Source: Microbacterium sp. C5A9
Lineage (GTDB): Bacteria > Actinomycetota > Actinomycetes > Actinomycetales > Microbacteriaceae
Reading direction: 5' to 3'
NCBI RefSeq assembly: GCF_022627955.1
Contig: NZ_JABXGD010000008.1
Span: 124,001 to 188,000 of the forward strand
DNA: 64,000 nucleotides
In this document: positions 57,003-64,000 of the stretch, piece after piece
How positions within the stretch are numbered: the stretch's first letter is position 1
Layout of the letters: each line of letters opens with the position of its first letter
Made by a program: the position numbers and the translations under genes
Notes under the pieces: generated by a model
What the model saw: only the letters and a program-made list of their open reading frames with translations
What the model was told of the DNA's origin: nothing
Database searches by the model: none

Positions 57003-58411
57003 GAGAACAATTCTCCCAGACGATCGCCGAGATGCCGGAGGCCCACGGAGTTGGAGGACTTCACGAGCACGCGGTCGCCGTCGCGGAGCTCGGTGCGGAG
57101 GTACTCGAATGCCGCGTCCTGGTCAGGGAAGAAGACCGCTTCGCTGTCCCATGACCCCTCCCCGATGGCGGAGATGAAGAGCCTGCGCGCCTCCGGACCC
57201 ACCACCACGATGCGCTGGATGTTCAGCCGCACCGCGAGAAGACCGATGCGGTCGTGCTCCTCGCCCGCCGTCTCGCCCAGCTCGCTCATCGCGCCGAGCA
57301 CGGCGACGGTGCGCTCCTCGGGACCGGTGATCTGGGCGAGGGTGCGCAGGGCGGCGGCCATGGAGTCTGGGCTCGCGTTGTATGCGTCGTTGATGATGCG
57401 CACGCGATCGCTGCCCAGCGGCTGCATGCGCCAGCGCTCGGCGATCTCGACCGTCTCCAGCCGCGCGACGGCATCGGCAGCGGACACGCCGAGCACGCCC
57501 GCTGCCGCGATCGCGGCCAGAGCGTTGTTCACGTGGTGTGCCCCGAGCACCCGCAGTCGCAGCGGAAGCCGCTCCCCCGCGGCCTCGATCAGGCAGGTCG
57601 TGCCGGCGGCGGTGACCTCGAGATCCTGCGCCCGCACATCGGCGGCGTCGCTCTGACCGAAGCCGACCACGGTCATGCCGCGGGATTCGGCCAGACCGCG
57701 CATCGCGGAGACGCGCGGGTCGTCGACGTTGAGCACGGCTGTCCCGCTCGGGATCGCAGCGGAGACGAGTTCGGACTTCGCCTTCGCGGTCGCCTCGATG
57801 CCGCCGAAACCGCCGGCGTGCGCCATGCCCACCATCAGCACGACGACGACGTCGGGCTCGACGAGCCCGGCGAGGCGCGCGATGCTGCCCGGCGCATCCG
57901 CACCGAACTCGCTGACGAGGAAGCGTGTGTCGTGCGTGACGCGGAGCATCGTGACCGGTGCGCCGACCTCGTTGTTGTACGACGCGATCGGCGAGACCGT
58001 CTCCCCTTCGTCCGACAGGATGCGCGCCAGGAAGTTCTTGGTGGTCGTCTTGCCGTTGGAACCGGTGATGCCCACGATCTTGAGCCCGCCGCCCGCGCGC
58101 ACGCGCGCGGCGACCTCGCGGGCGAGATCGGCGAGGGCCGCGACGGCATCCGCGACGACGATCTGCGAGATCTCGTCGTCGACGGGGTGCTCCACGATCG
58201 CGAGCGCCGCACCCGCCTCGAGCGCAGCGCCGACGAAACGGTGCCCGTCGGTCTCGGCGCCCGGCTTGGCGACGAAGATCGATCCGGGAGCCATCGTGCG
58301 CGAGTCGGTGTCGACGACACCGTCCACGACGGTGTCCGCGGTGGCGGGTCCGGCAAGCCTGAGCTCACCCCCGAGGACGGCGGCGATCTCAGCAAGCGAC
58401 AGGGCGATCAT
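56999..58411 (-). CDS. murF: UDP-MurNAc-tripeptide-D-Ala-D-Ala ligase MurF
   Basis: 470-residue Mur ligase that adds the D-Ala-D-Ala dipeptide. N-terminal uridine domain (SRTMAPGSIFVAKPGAETDGH), ATP loop ITGSNGKTTTKNFLARIL (about residue 115), NEVGAPVTMLR, INDAYNASPDSMAAAL. It directly follows ftsI with 26 nt between; murE, usually between them, is absent. The DAYNASPDSM sequence supports MurF rather than MurE. Confidence 0.97.
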   Translation of the reverse strand: MIALSLAEIAAVLGGELRLAGPATADTVVDGVVDTDSRTMAPGSIFVAKPGAETDGHRFVGAALEAGAALAIVEHPVDDEISQIVVADAVAALADLAREVAARVRAGGGLKIVGITGSNGKTTTKNFLARILSDEGETVSPIASYNNEVGAPVTMLRVTHDTRFLVSEFGADAPGSIARLAGLVEPDVVVVLMVGMAHAGGFGGIEATAKAKSELVSAAIPSGTAVLNVDDPRVSAMRGLAESRGMTVVGFGQSDAADVRAQDLEVTAAGTTCLIEAAGERLPLRLRVLGAHHVNNALAAIAAAGVLGVSAADAVARLETVEIAERWRMQPLGSDRVRIINDAYNASPDSMAAALRTLAQITGPEERTVAVLGAMSELGETAGEEHDRIGLLAVRLNIQRIVVVGPEARRLFISAIGEGSWDSEAVFFPDQDAAFEYLRTELRDGDRVLVKSSNSVGLRHLGDRLGELFS

Positions 58412-58437
58412 GACGTCTCCAGGCGCGGAAGCGCCGA

Positions 58438-60225
58438 CTATTCGAACTTGGGAAGAAGCGCGTCCATCGGAGTGGAGGATGGCATCACGCGGTAGGTCTT
58501 CATGGTCTGGGTCATCGCCTTCTGGAAGGCCGGGGCGGTAGCAGCAGACGATGTAATTCTAGTCGGCTCGTCGAGCGTCACCACGACGACGTACTGCGGG
58601 TCGTCGACCGGCGCGAAGCCCACCATGCTGGTGTAGTAGATGCCCTGCTTGTAGCCGCCGTTGCCGTCAGGCACCTGCGCCGTACCGGTCTTGCTGGTGA
58701 CCCGGTAGCCCGGGACCTCGATGCGCTCGGCGTTGCCGCCCTGCACGGCAACGTTCTCGAGCATCCGGGTCAGGTCGGCGGCGGTCTGCGGCGCGATGAT
58801 CTGATCGTGCTCCGGTGCGTCCGGCGTGACGACCGTGCCATCGGCAGCCGTGCACGACTCGATCAGCGAGAGGTCGATCTTCTCCCCGCCGTTCGCGATC
58901 GCCTGGTAGGCGCCGGCCACCTGCGGGGCGGTGACGGTGAAGTACTGGCCGAACGTCGTCGTGTACAGCGACTGGTTGTCCCAGTCCGCGGTCGGATGCA
59001 GTTCGCCGCCCTGCTCGTTCGGGAATCCGACGGTCGGCTCCCCGACCCCGAACCGCTGCAGGTAGTCGTAGCGCACGTCGGGGCTCACCATCGTGCCGAA
59101 CTTCGACAGCGCCACGTTGGACGAGTCGATCAGCGCGCCGGCGAGCGTGTACTGGAACGCGGGGTGCACGAACGCGTCGTTGATGACGGCGCCGTTCTCG
59201 AACTTCTCGTGCGACGAGGCGGTGACGGTCGGACTGGTCATCGTCACGCCGGCGTTCTCCATGACTGCTGCGGCGGTGACGGCTTTGAACGTCGACCCCG
59301 GTTCGAAGGTGCGGGAGAACAGCATGCTCCCCCACGTGCTCGATCCGGAGGCGTCCAGGTCGTTGGGATCCATCGTCGGCCATTCCGCCGCGGCGCGGAT
59401 CTTGCCCGTCTTCACCTCGACGACCGTGACGGTGCCGCCCTTGGCGCCCTGCGCCTGGGCCTCTTCCGCGATCATCTGCTGCATGTACCACTGCAGGTCG
59501 CTGTTGATCGTCAGCTGCACGGCGCCGCCGTCGACCGCATCGACCCTGGTCTCGCTGCCGGGGATGATCACGCCGTCCTTGCCCGTGCGGTAGCTCTCCT
59601 CGCCGTCGGTGGGTGCGAGGCACTGACTGTCCATCTTCTCGATGCCCGCCTGCGCCTCCCCCTCGCCGTTCAGGTACCCGATCACGTTGCCTGCCACGGC
59701 GCCGTTCGGGTACACGCGCGTCTCCCGCGCGGTGAAGTGCATGTAGGGCAGGCCCTGCGCCTTGAGGTCCTTGAGCTCGATGTGCTGCTCGGTGGTGAGC
59801 CCCTTCTTCACCTGATACCAGCGCGAGTCGGGATCGGCGGCATGCTGCGACTCGACCTCGGTGCGCAGGGTCTCGGCGTCGAGACCGGTGATCTCGGCGA
59901 TGCGCTGCGCCGCCTCGGCCCAGGGGATCTCAGGGGGGTTCTTCTCGTCGTCCTCGAGGAGGAAGACGACCTGCGGATCGATGTTCCAGTCGTAGACCGT
60001 CACGCTCTCGGCGAGCACGGTGCCGTCGGCGTCGACGATCGATCCGCGCTGTCCGGGCAGCGGTGTCCCCACCGAGATGTACTTGAGCGACTCGCTGACG
60101 TGCTCATCGGCCTTCACCACCTGGATGTCGATCAGACGCACGACGAACGCGGCCAGGATCGCGAGGATGACGGCCAGCGCGACGACCGTGCGTCGCCGGG
60201 GACTCCGGGTGGCTCGTGTCGTCAT
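58438..60225 (-). CDS. ftsI: Septal transpeptidase FtsI (PBP3)
   Basis: 595-residue class B penicillin-binding protein. TM helix at about residues 14-34, dimerisation/PASTA-free N-terminal domain (LPGQRGSIVDADGTVLAES), transpeptidase with PGSTFKAVTAA (SxxK), DSSNVALSK (SxN) and SKTGTAQVP (KTG). Cross-links septal peptidoglycan with FtsW. No C-terminal PASTA domain. It follows the ftsL-like gene by 38 nt. Confidence 0.97.
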   Translation of the reverse strand: MTTRATRSPRRRTVVALAVILAILAAFVVRLIDIQVVKADEHVSESLKYISVGTPLPGQRGSIVDADGTVLAESVTVYDWNIDPQVVFLLEDDEKNPPEIPWAEAAQRIAEITGLDAETLRTEVESQHAADPDSRWYQVKKGLTTEQHIELKDLKAQGLPYMHFTARETRVYPNGAVAGNVIGYLNGEGEAQAGIEKMDSQCLAPTDGEESYRTGKDGVIIPGSETRVDAVDGGAVQLTINSDLQWYMQQMIAEEAQAQGAKGGTVTVVEVKTGKIRAAAEWPTMDPNDLDASGSSTWGSMLFSRTFEPGSTFKAVTAAAVMENAGVTMTSPTVTASSHEKFENGAVINDAFVHPAFQYTLAGALIDSSNVALSKFGTMVSPDVRYDYLQRFGVGEPTVGFPNEQGGELHPTADWDNQSLYTTTFGQYFTVTAPQVAGAYQAIANGGEKIDLSLIESCTAADGTVVTPDAPEHDQIIAPQTAADLTRMLENVAVQGGNAERIEVPGYRVTSKTGTAQVPDGNGGYKQGIYYTSMVGFAPVDDPQYVVVVTLDEPTRITSSAATAPAFQKAMTQTMKTYRVMPSSTPMDALLPKFE

Positions 60226-60263
60226 GGACTGTCTCCGTCAGTTCGTGATGGTCGTGGGATCGG

Positions 60264-60851
60264 TCAGCGGGTCGTGGGGCTCGGGAGCCCGTCGGTGATC
60301 GCGGGCGGCAGCTCCTGAGCCGGCGGCTGCGCGGCATCCGGCGCAGCGGGCTCCTCTGCCGTGGTCGGAGCGACCGCCGGATTCTGCAGCAGCGCGTTGC
60401 TCACCGCGCCGGCGCCGTTGGGGTTGATCGTGGACACGCCCCCCGCTCCGGTGACGGCTCCGAACACGGCGCCGTCGCTGAGTCGGAGATAGGAGGGCGA
60501 GCCGGCGACGATCATGCCGAGATTCGCGGCGCTGGTCGCGAGCGACTGCGGCGAGCTCATGCCGGTCAGGTCCTCCTGCAGCGCATCTGTGCGGAGATCG
60601 AGTTCGTGCTGCTGCGACGAGAGCCCGGCGAGCACGAAGGAGTCCTGGGTGATCGCCAGCGAGAGACCGATCTGCGCGGCGCCGATCGCCATCGCTCCCG
60701 CCAGGGCGACGAGCGCATAGGCGAGCTTCGGCTTGCGGCGCACGGGCGTGCCGGTGACGGGCTGCAGGCGACGACTCGGGGCGCGGTCGCTCGAGCGGTC
60801 CGGCGGCGCAGGCAGGGCGCGCGGCTTGCGGACGGCGGCGTTGAGGCTCAT
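60264..60851 (-). CDS. FtsL-like divisome protein
   Basis: 195-residue bitopic protein: basic Pro-rich cytoplasmic part (1-42), one TM helix (about 44-68), a short coiled coil ([27 protein letters not shown]) and a long Ala/Pro tail. Sequence is weakly conserved, but position between rsmH and ftsI and the TM-coil layout fit FtsL. The ATG overlaps rsmH (ATGA). Confidence 0.82.
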   Translation of the reverse strand: MSLNAAVRKPRALPAPPDRSSDRAPSRRLQPVTGTPVRRKPKLAYALVALAGAMAIGAAQIGLSLAITQDSFVLAGLSSQQHELDLRTDALQEDLTGMSSPQSLATSAANLGMIVAGSPSYLRLSDGAVFGAVTGAGGVSTINPNGAGAVSNALLQNPAVAPTTAEEPAAPDAAQPPAQELPPAITDGLPSPTTR

Positions 60852-61786
60852 GCGCTCTCCCTGATCTTCTCGGCGGCGCGCAGGCGCACGGGGATGGCCC
60901 GCGGGTTGCGGGCCCGTTCCTCGTCATCGGCGAGTTCGGCGCCGCGCGTGATGATTCTGAACCGCGGTGCGTGCTCGGGGAGCTCGACCGGGAGCCCCGG
61001 GGGCGTGGTGGAGGCGGCACCGGCGGCGAAGGCCTGCTTGACGAGTCTGTCCTCGAGCGACTGGTACGACATCACGACGATCCGTCCGCCGACGGAGAGG
61101 GCATCCATGGCCGAGGGGATCGCATCGGCCAGGACGTTGAGCTCGGCGTTGACCTCGATGCGCAGCGCCTGGAAGACACGCTTGGCGGGGTGACCTGCGC
61201 GCTGTGCCGCGGCCGGCGTGGCGGCGATGAGGATCTCGACGAGCTCGCCCGAGCGCGTGATCGGCTGCTTCTCACGGGCGGCGATGATGAATCGTGCGTA
61301 GCGCCCTGCGAGCTTCTCCTCGCCGTAGCGCTCGAAGATGCGACGGAGGTTGCCCTCGCTGTACGTGGCGACGACCTCGGCGGCGGTGACGCCCTTCGTC
61401 TGATCCATGCGCATGTCGAGCGGGGCATCCTTCGAGTACGCGAACCCGCGCTCCGCCTCGTCGAGCTGCAGGGAGGACACTCCGAGATCGAAGAGGATGC
61501 CCGCAGCGCCCTGGGCGTGCAGGCCGATCTCGTCATACACGGTGTGCACGAGAGTGATCCGGTCGGCGAAGCGCGCGAGGCGCTCCCCCGCGATCCGCAG
61601 CGCGTCGGTGTCTCGGTCGAGACCCACCAGACGGATGTTCGGGAAGCGCTCGAGCAGAGCCTCGGAATGCCCGCCCATGCCGAGCGTGGCATCGACCAGC
61701 ACCGCTCCGTCGTGCTGGAGGGCGGGAGCGAGCAGCTCGATGCAGCGCTCGAGCAGTACGGGGGTGTGGATGTCGCGGAGGCTCAT
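60848..61786 (-). CDS. rsmH: 16S rRNA m4C1402 methyltransferase RsmH
   Basis: 312-residue SAM-dependent enzyme (MraW) that N4-methylates C1402. [16 protein letters not shown] loop [57 protein letters not shown] and [12 protein letters not shown]. Second gene of the dcw cluster, 117 nt after mraZ. Confidence 0.98.
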   Translation of the reverse strand: MSLRDIHTPVLLERCIELLAPALQHDGAVLVDATLGMGGHSEALLERFPNIRLVGLDRDTDALRIAGERLARFADRITLVHTVYDEIGLHAQGAAGILFDLGVSSLQLDEAERGFAYSKDAPLDMRMDQTKGVTAAEVVATYSEGNLRRIFERYGEEKLAGRYARFIIAAREKQPITRSGELVEILIAATPAAAQRAGHPAKRVFQALRIEVNAELNVLADAIPSAMDALSVGGRIVVMSYQSLEDRLVKQAFAAGAASTTPPGLPVELPEHAPRFRIITRGAELADDEERARNPRAIPVRLRAAEKIRESA

Positions 61787-61903
61787 GATCTCTCTCGGGT
61801 GATCTCTGTATCTCGGTGACCAGGGCCCTGATCCCCCTCCGCTTCTCGACCCGGCACCGGGGAAGTGTGTCGGGGCGGGAGCGGCGGGGCATCACAGCCG
61901 TGG

Positions 61904-62335
61904 TCAGAACAGTCCCGGGATCACCTCCTGCTCGAGTTCGGAGTACGACTCCTCGCCGGCCGCGAGGTAGGTGTTCCAGCTCTCGGCATCCCAGATCTCG
62001 GCGTGCGCGCCGACTCCGGTGACGATGAGCTCCTTCTGCAGACCCGCGTACTGACGGAGGTGCGCGGGAATGGTGATGCGGTTCTGGCTGTCGGGCATCT
62101 CCGCACTCGCTCCGGAGAGGAACAGGCGCATGAAGTCACGCGCCTGTTTGTTCGCGAGCGGCGCCTGACGGATCCGCTCGTGCATCGCCTCGAACTCGGC
62201 CGTGCTGAAGACGTACAGGCAGCGTTCCTGCCCTCGTGTGACGACGATGCCGCCACCGAGGTCCTCGCGGAACTTCGCGGGGAGGATGACCCTGCCCTTG
62301 TCGTCCAGCTTCGGAGAATGCGTTCCCAGCAACAT
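61904..62335 (-). CDS. mraZ: Transcriptional regulator MraZ
   Basis: 143-residue ring-forming DNA-binding protein with two AbrB-like swapped-hairpin domains, each with the DxxxR core: [13 protein letters not shown] (about residues 11-23) and [13 protein letters not shown] (about 82-94). Known to repress the dcw operon through tandem TGGG/GTGGG-type boxes. Here three GTGGAG/GTGGGG boxes at 10-bp spacing lie 40-66 nt upstream, and a second array lies further out. Ribosome site AGAGGGGG before the ATG. Confidence 0.97.
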   Translation of the reverse strand: MLLGTHSPKLDDKGRVILPAKFREDLGGGIVVTRGQERCLYVFSTAEFEAMHERIRQAPLANKQARDFMRLFLSGASAEMPDSQNRITIPAHLRQYAGLQKELIVTGVGAHAEIWDAESWNTYLAAGEESYSELEQEVIPGLF

Positions 62336-62375
62336 CAGCCATCACCCCCTCTACGTCCGGCCAACTCGAGGTGCG

Positions 62376-62401
62376 CCCCACTTTACTCCACTTTCCTCCA
62401 C
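62376..62401 (-). promoter_or_regulatory. MraZ-box array 1
   Basis: On the minus strand GTGGAG-GAAA-GTGGAG-TAAA-GTGGGG: three direct repeats with exact 10-bp period, boxes at 62396-62401, 62386-62391 and 62376-62381. A possible -10 (TAGGTT, 62403-62408) lies just upstream, so bound MraZ would cover the start site. Confidence 0.75.
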
Positions 62402-62472
62402 AAACCTACGGTCAATTGGCAGAAAAGCACCCCTGGGCGCCGAGAGCGCGCAGGGGAACCGCGAGATCACGC

Positions 62473-62521
62473 GGTGGAGAGGAGTGGAGCGTCAGTGGAG
62501 GGCGAGTGGAGGACGAGTGGA
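62473..62521 (+). promoter_or_regulatory. MraZ-like box array 2, opposite orientation
   Basis: Five GTGGAG copies on the plus strand starting at 62473, 62483, 62494, 62505 and 62516 (periods 10, 11, 11, 11). No gene follows on this strand. Between the arrays is only a hairpin (about 62434-62459) and AT-poor spacer. Confidence 0.5.
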
Positions 62522-62575
62522 GCGAGTTGGGCCCTCTCGCCCGTCGAAGACGACGTGCGACGCATCCGAGAACGA

Positions 62576-62608
62576 CGAAGGCCCGGATGCTCAGAGCATC
62601 CGGGCCTT
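62576..62608. terminator. Terminator hairpin after DUF3040 gene
   Basis: 15-bp perfect stem GAAGGCCCGGATGCT with CAG loop, 22 nt after the DUF3040 stop on the minus strand. It isolates the mraZ promoter region. Confidence 0.8.
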
Positions 62609-62630
62609 CAGAAGAAGTAGTGGAGGAGGG

Positions 62631-63002
62631 TCAGTGACCGTCCTGCCGCCGATCCCATCGGTCGTTCATGCGATCCATGAAGGATGCGGAACTGTGCTGC
62701 TTGGCGGCACGCTCGCGAGGAGCCGCCGAGACGGGCTTGCGCACGGGAGTCACCGCCAGCATGACGCCACCCAGCATCGCCGCGAACCCGACGACGCCCA
62801 CCACGACACCCCAGACGTCACCGAGGACGACGCCCACGATCAGTCCGCCGACGCCGGCGAGGAGCAGAAGTGCTCCGTACACGAGATTTCGGTAGCTGAG
62901 AGCTCGGTCGCCTGACGGCGCGCTCACGACATCGGCGTCGTTGTGCAGGAGATGGCGCTCCATCTCGTCGAGCAGACGCTGCTCCTGTTCGGAGAGTGGC
63001 AT
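62631..63002 (-). CDS. DUF3040 membrane protein
   Basis: 123-residue actinobacterial DUF3040 protein. N-terminal MPLSEQEQRLLDEMERHL is the family hallmark; two TM helices (about residues 39-60 and 64-86); basic C-terminus. Usually found next to mraZ and the dcw cluster in actinobacteria; function unknown. GGGGGAT lies 4-5 nt before the ATG. Divergent from the prenyl synthase gene. Confidence 0.93.
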   Translation of the reverse strand: MPLSEQEQRLLDEMERHLLHNDADVVSAPSGDRALSYRNLVYGALLLLAGVGGLIVGVVLGDVWGVVVGVVGFAAMLGGVMLAVTPVRKPVSAAPRERAAKQHSSASFMDRMNDRWDRRQDGH

Positions 63003-63086
63003 TTCATCCCCCTCGGGTATCGTCCGTCCATTCTACGCGCGGTATGTCGCCTGAGGCTAGCTGTCGGAGCCCTGATTGGCTTTACG

Positions 63087-63092
63087 TATGCT
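63087..63092 (+). promoter_or_regulatory. -10 box of prenyl synthase gene (leaderless)
   Basis: TATGCT, 7 nt, GTG at 63100. It also contains the alternative ATG at 63088, which the promoter position makes unlikely. Confidence 0.55.
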
Positions 63093-63099
63093 GGGAGTC

Positions 63100-64000
63100 G
63101 TGCCGTCCCCCACACTCGTCCCCGACGCCGTCGCCGAACGCCTGCACTCCTTCCTCGAGAGGATGCGCGTCGAGTCCGCAGAGTACGGCCCTGATGCCTC
63201 CGCGCTGATCGACTCGGCCGCCGACACGCTGGTGGGCGGCAAGCGACTGCGGGCCCGCTTCTGCCATGCCGGATGGCAGGGCGTCGCCCGATTCGGCGAC
63301 CGCACGGCCGTCGAACCCTCCGCACTCTGGGACGTCTGCGCGTCGCTCGAGATCTTCCAGTCGGCGGCGCTGGTGCATGACGACCTCATCGACAACTCCG
63401 ACACGCGTCGAGGCCGGCCGGCCGCACATCGCGCTCTGGAACGATCGCACCGCGACTCCGGCTGGTGGGGTGACGCCGCGGCTTTCGGCCGCTCCTCGGC
63501 GATCCTGCTCGGAGACCTGCTCGTCGCCTGGAGCGACGACCTGTTCGAGGACGCCGTCGCCGCACTCCCCCATGCGCCGTCCGTCCGCCGTGAGTACGCC
63601 CGGATGCGACGCGACGTCACCGTGGGCCAGTTCCTGGACATCGCCGAGGAATCCGCGTGGAGCGTGAACGCCACGGACTCGCACGTCGAGCGCGCGCTCC
63701 GGGTCGTCTCGCTCAAGTCCGCCCGATACAGCATCGAGCAGCCGCTCGTGCTCGGAGCCGCGATCGCCGATGCCGACGAAGACCAGCTCCTCGCCCTGCG
63801 CCGGTTCGGCCACCCCGTCGGCATGGCGTTCCAGCTGCGCGATGACGTGCTCGGCGTCTTCGGAGACGCGTCCGTCACCGGCAAGCCCGCCGGCGACGAC
63901 CTGCGAGAGGGCAAGCGCACCGTGCTGGTCGCGCTCACGCGGCAGACGCTCGAGACCTCGACCCGGACTCTCTTCGACGAGATGCTCGGCGACCCGGAGC
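63100..64000 (+). CDS. Polyprenyl diphosphate synthase, 3' end beyond window
   Basis: Trans-prenyltransferase of the IdsA/GGPP synthase group that extends DMAPP or FPP with IPP. 300 codons visible, most of the usual 350-370. GGKRLRARF near residue 48, first Asp-rich motif HDDLIDNSD (about residue 92), GDLLVAWSDD, and second motif FQLRDDVLGVFGD (about residue 245) followed by DDLREGKRTVL. Product length cannot be read with certainty. GTG 63100 chosen for TATGCT at 7 nt; ATG 63088 is in frame. Confidence 0.94.
   Translation, partial: MPSPTLVPDAVAERLHSFLERMRVESAEYGPDASALIDSAADTLVGGKRLRARFCHAGWQGVARFGDRTAVEPSALWDVCASLEIFQSAALVHDDLIDNSDTRRGRPAAHRALERSHRDSGWWGDAAAFGRSSAILLGDLLVAWSDDLFEDAVAALPHAPSVRREYARMRRDVTVGQFLDIAEESAWSVNATDSHVERALRVVSLKSARYSIEQPLVLGAAIADADEDQLLALRRFGHPVGMAFQLRDDVLGVFGDASVTGKPAGDDLREGKRTVLVALTRQTLETSTRTLFDEMLGDPE

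Noticed and set aside
62473..62521. CRISPR or minisatellite interpretation of the GTGGAG array
   Set aside because: Repeats are only 6-7 bp with 4-5 bp gaps and identical orientation; too short for CRISPR, and the match to the MraZ box at the mraZ promoter is a better explanation.

Overview
The window is a dense, high-GC actinobacterial chromosome segment. It most resembles Microbacterium or a close Microbacteriaceae relative. The basis is recognition of families rather than a database search: QcrCAB/CtaCDEF respiratory genes with a diheme QcrC and CtaF, a division and cell-wall (dcw) cluster without ftsA, a Wag31-type DivIVA next to sepF and yggT, DUF3040 and DUF3043 proteins, and many starts that sit 6-7 nt after a TANNNT -10 box (leaderless mRNAs). 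I see no prophage, insertion sequence, CRISPR array, rRNA or tRNA. There is no gene-free stretch above about 300 bases; the longest is 62336-62630, upstream of mraZ.

Layout. 1-2760: uvrA, cut by the left edge. 2825-6773: a five-gene overlapping operon (DUF4129, membrane protein, MoxR ATPase, DUF58, membrane protein). 6795-7526: divergent marR and a small Cys-containing protein sharing a palindromic operator. 7560-10675: TfoX-like protein, uvrB, DUF4126 protein. 10706-12513: MFS transporter and coaE. 12546-19185: a tightly overlapped sulfur operon (ABC ATPase, substrate-binding lipoprotein, permease, acetyl-CoA synthetase, O-acetylhomoserine sulfhydrylase, CoA-binding protein). 19341-24014: rpsA, 5'-3' exonuclease, PolX-like PHP protein, trpD.

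24207-33265 holds the aerobic respiratory chain as two converging operons: ctaE-qcrC-qcrA-qcrB on plus and ctaC-ctaD-ctaF on minus. A RidA-GNAT pair and a rhodanese gene lie between them. 33362-45456: erpA, dipeptidase, DUF3043 protein, pyrD, nrdR, hisD, a repeat-bearing membrane protein, dnaE, a GNAT protein and rluD.

45459-62335 is lspA, divIVA, yggT, sepF and yggS, followed by the dcw cluster in transcription order mraZ, rsmH, ftsL-like, ftsI, murF, mraY, murD, ftsW, murG, murC, ftsQ, ftsZ. It is complete except that murE is absent between ftsI and murF. Upstream of mraZ lie two opposed arrays of GTGGAG-type boxes at helical spacing, the most unusual regulatory structure seen. 62631-64000: a DUF3040 protein and a polyprenyl diphosphate synthase running off the right edge.

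Most of the window is conserved housekeeping. The points worth a second look are the double MraZ-box array, the acetate-recycling logic of the sulfur operon, the missing murE, a sequence motif shared by the two cytochrome operons, and the consistent leaderless-promoter architecture.
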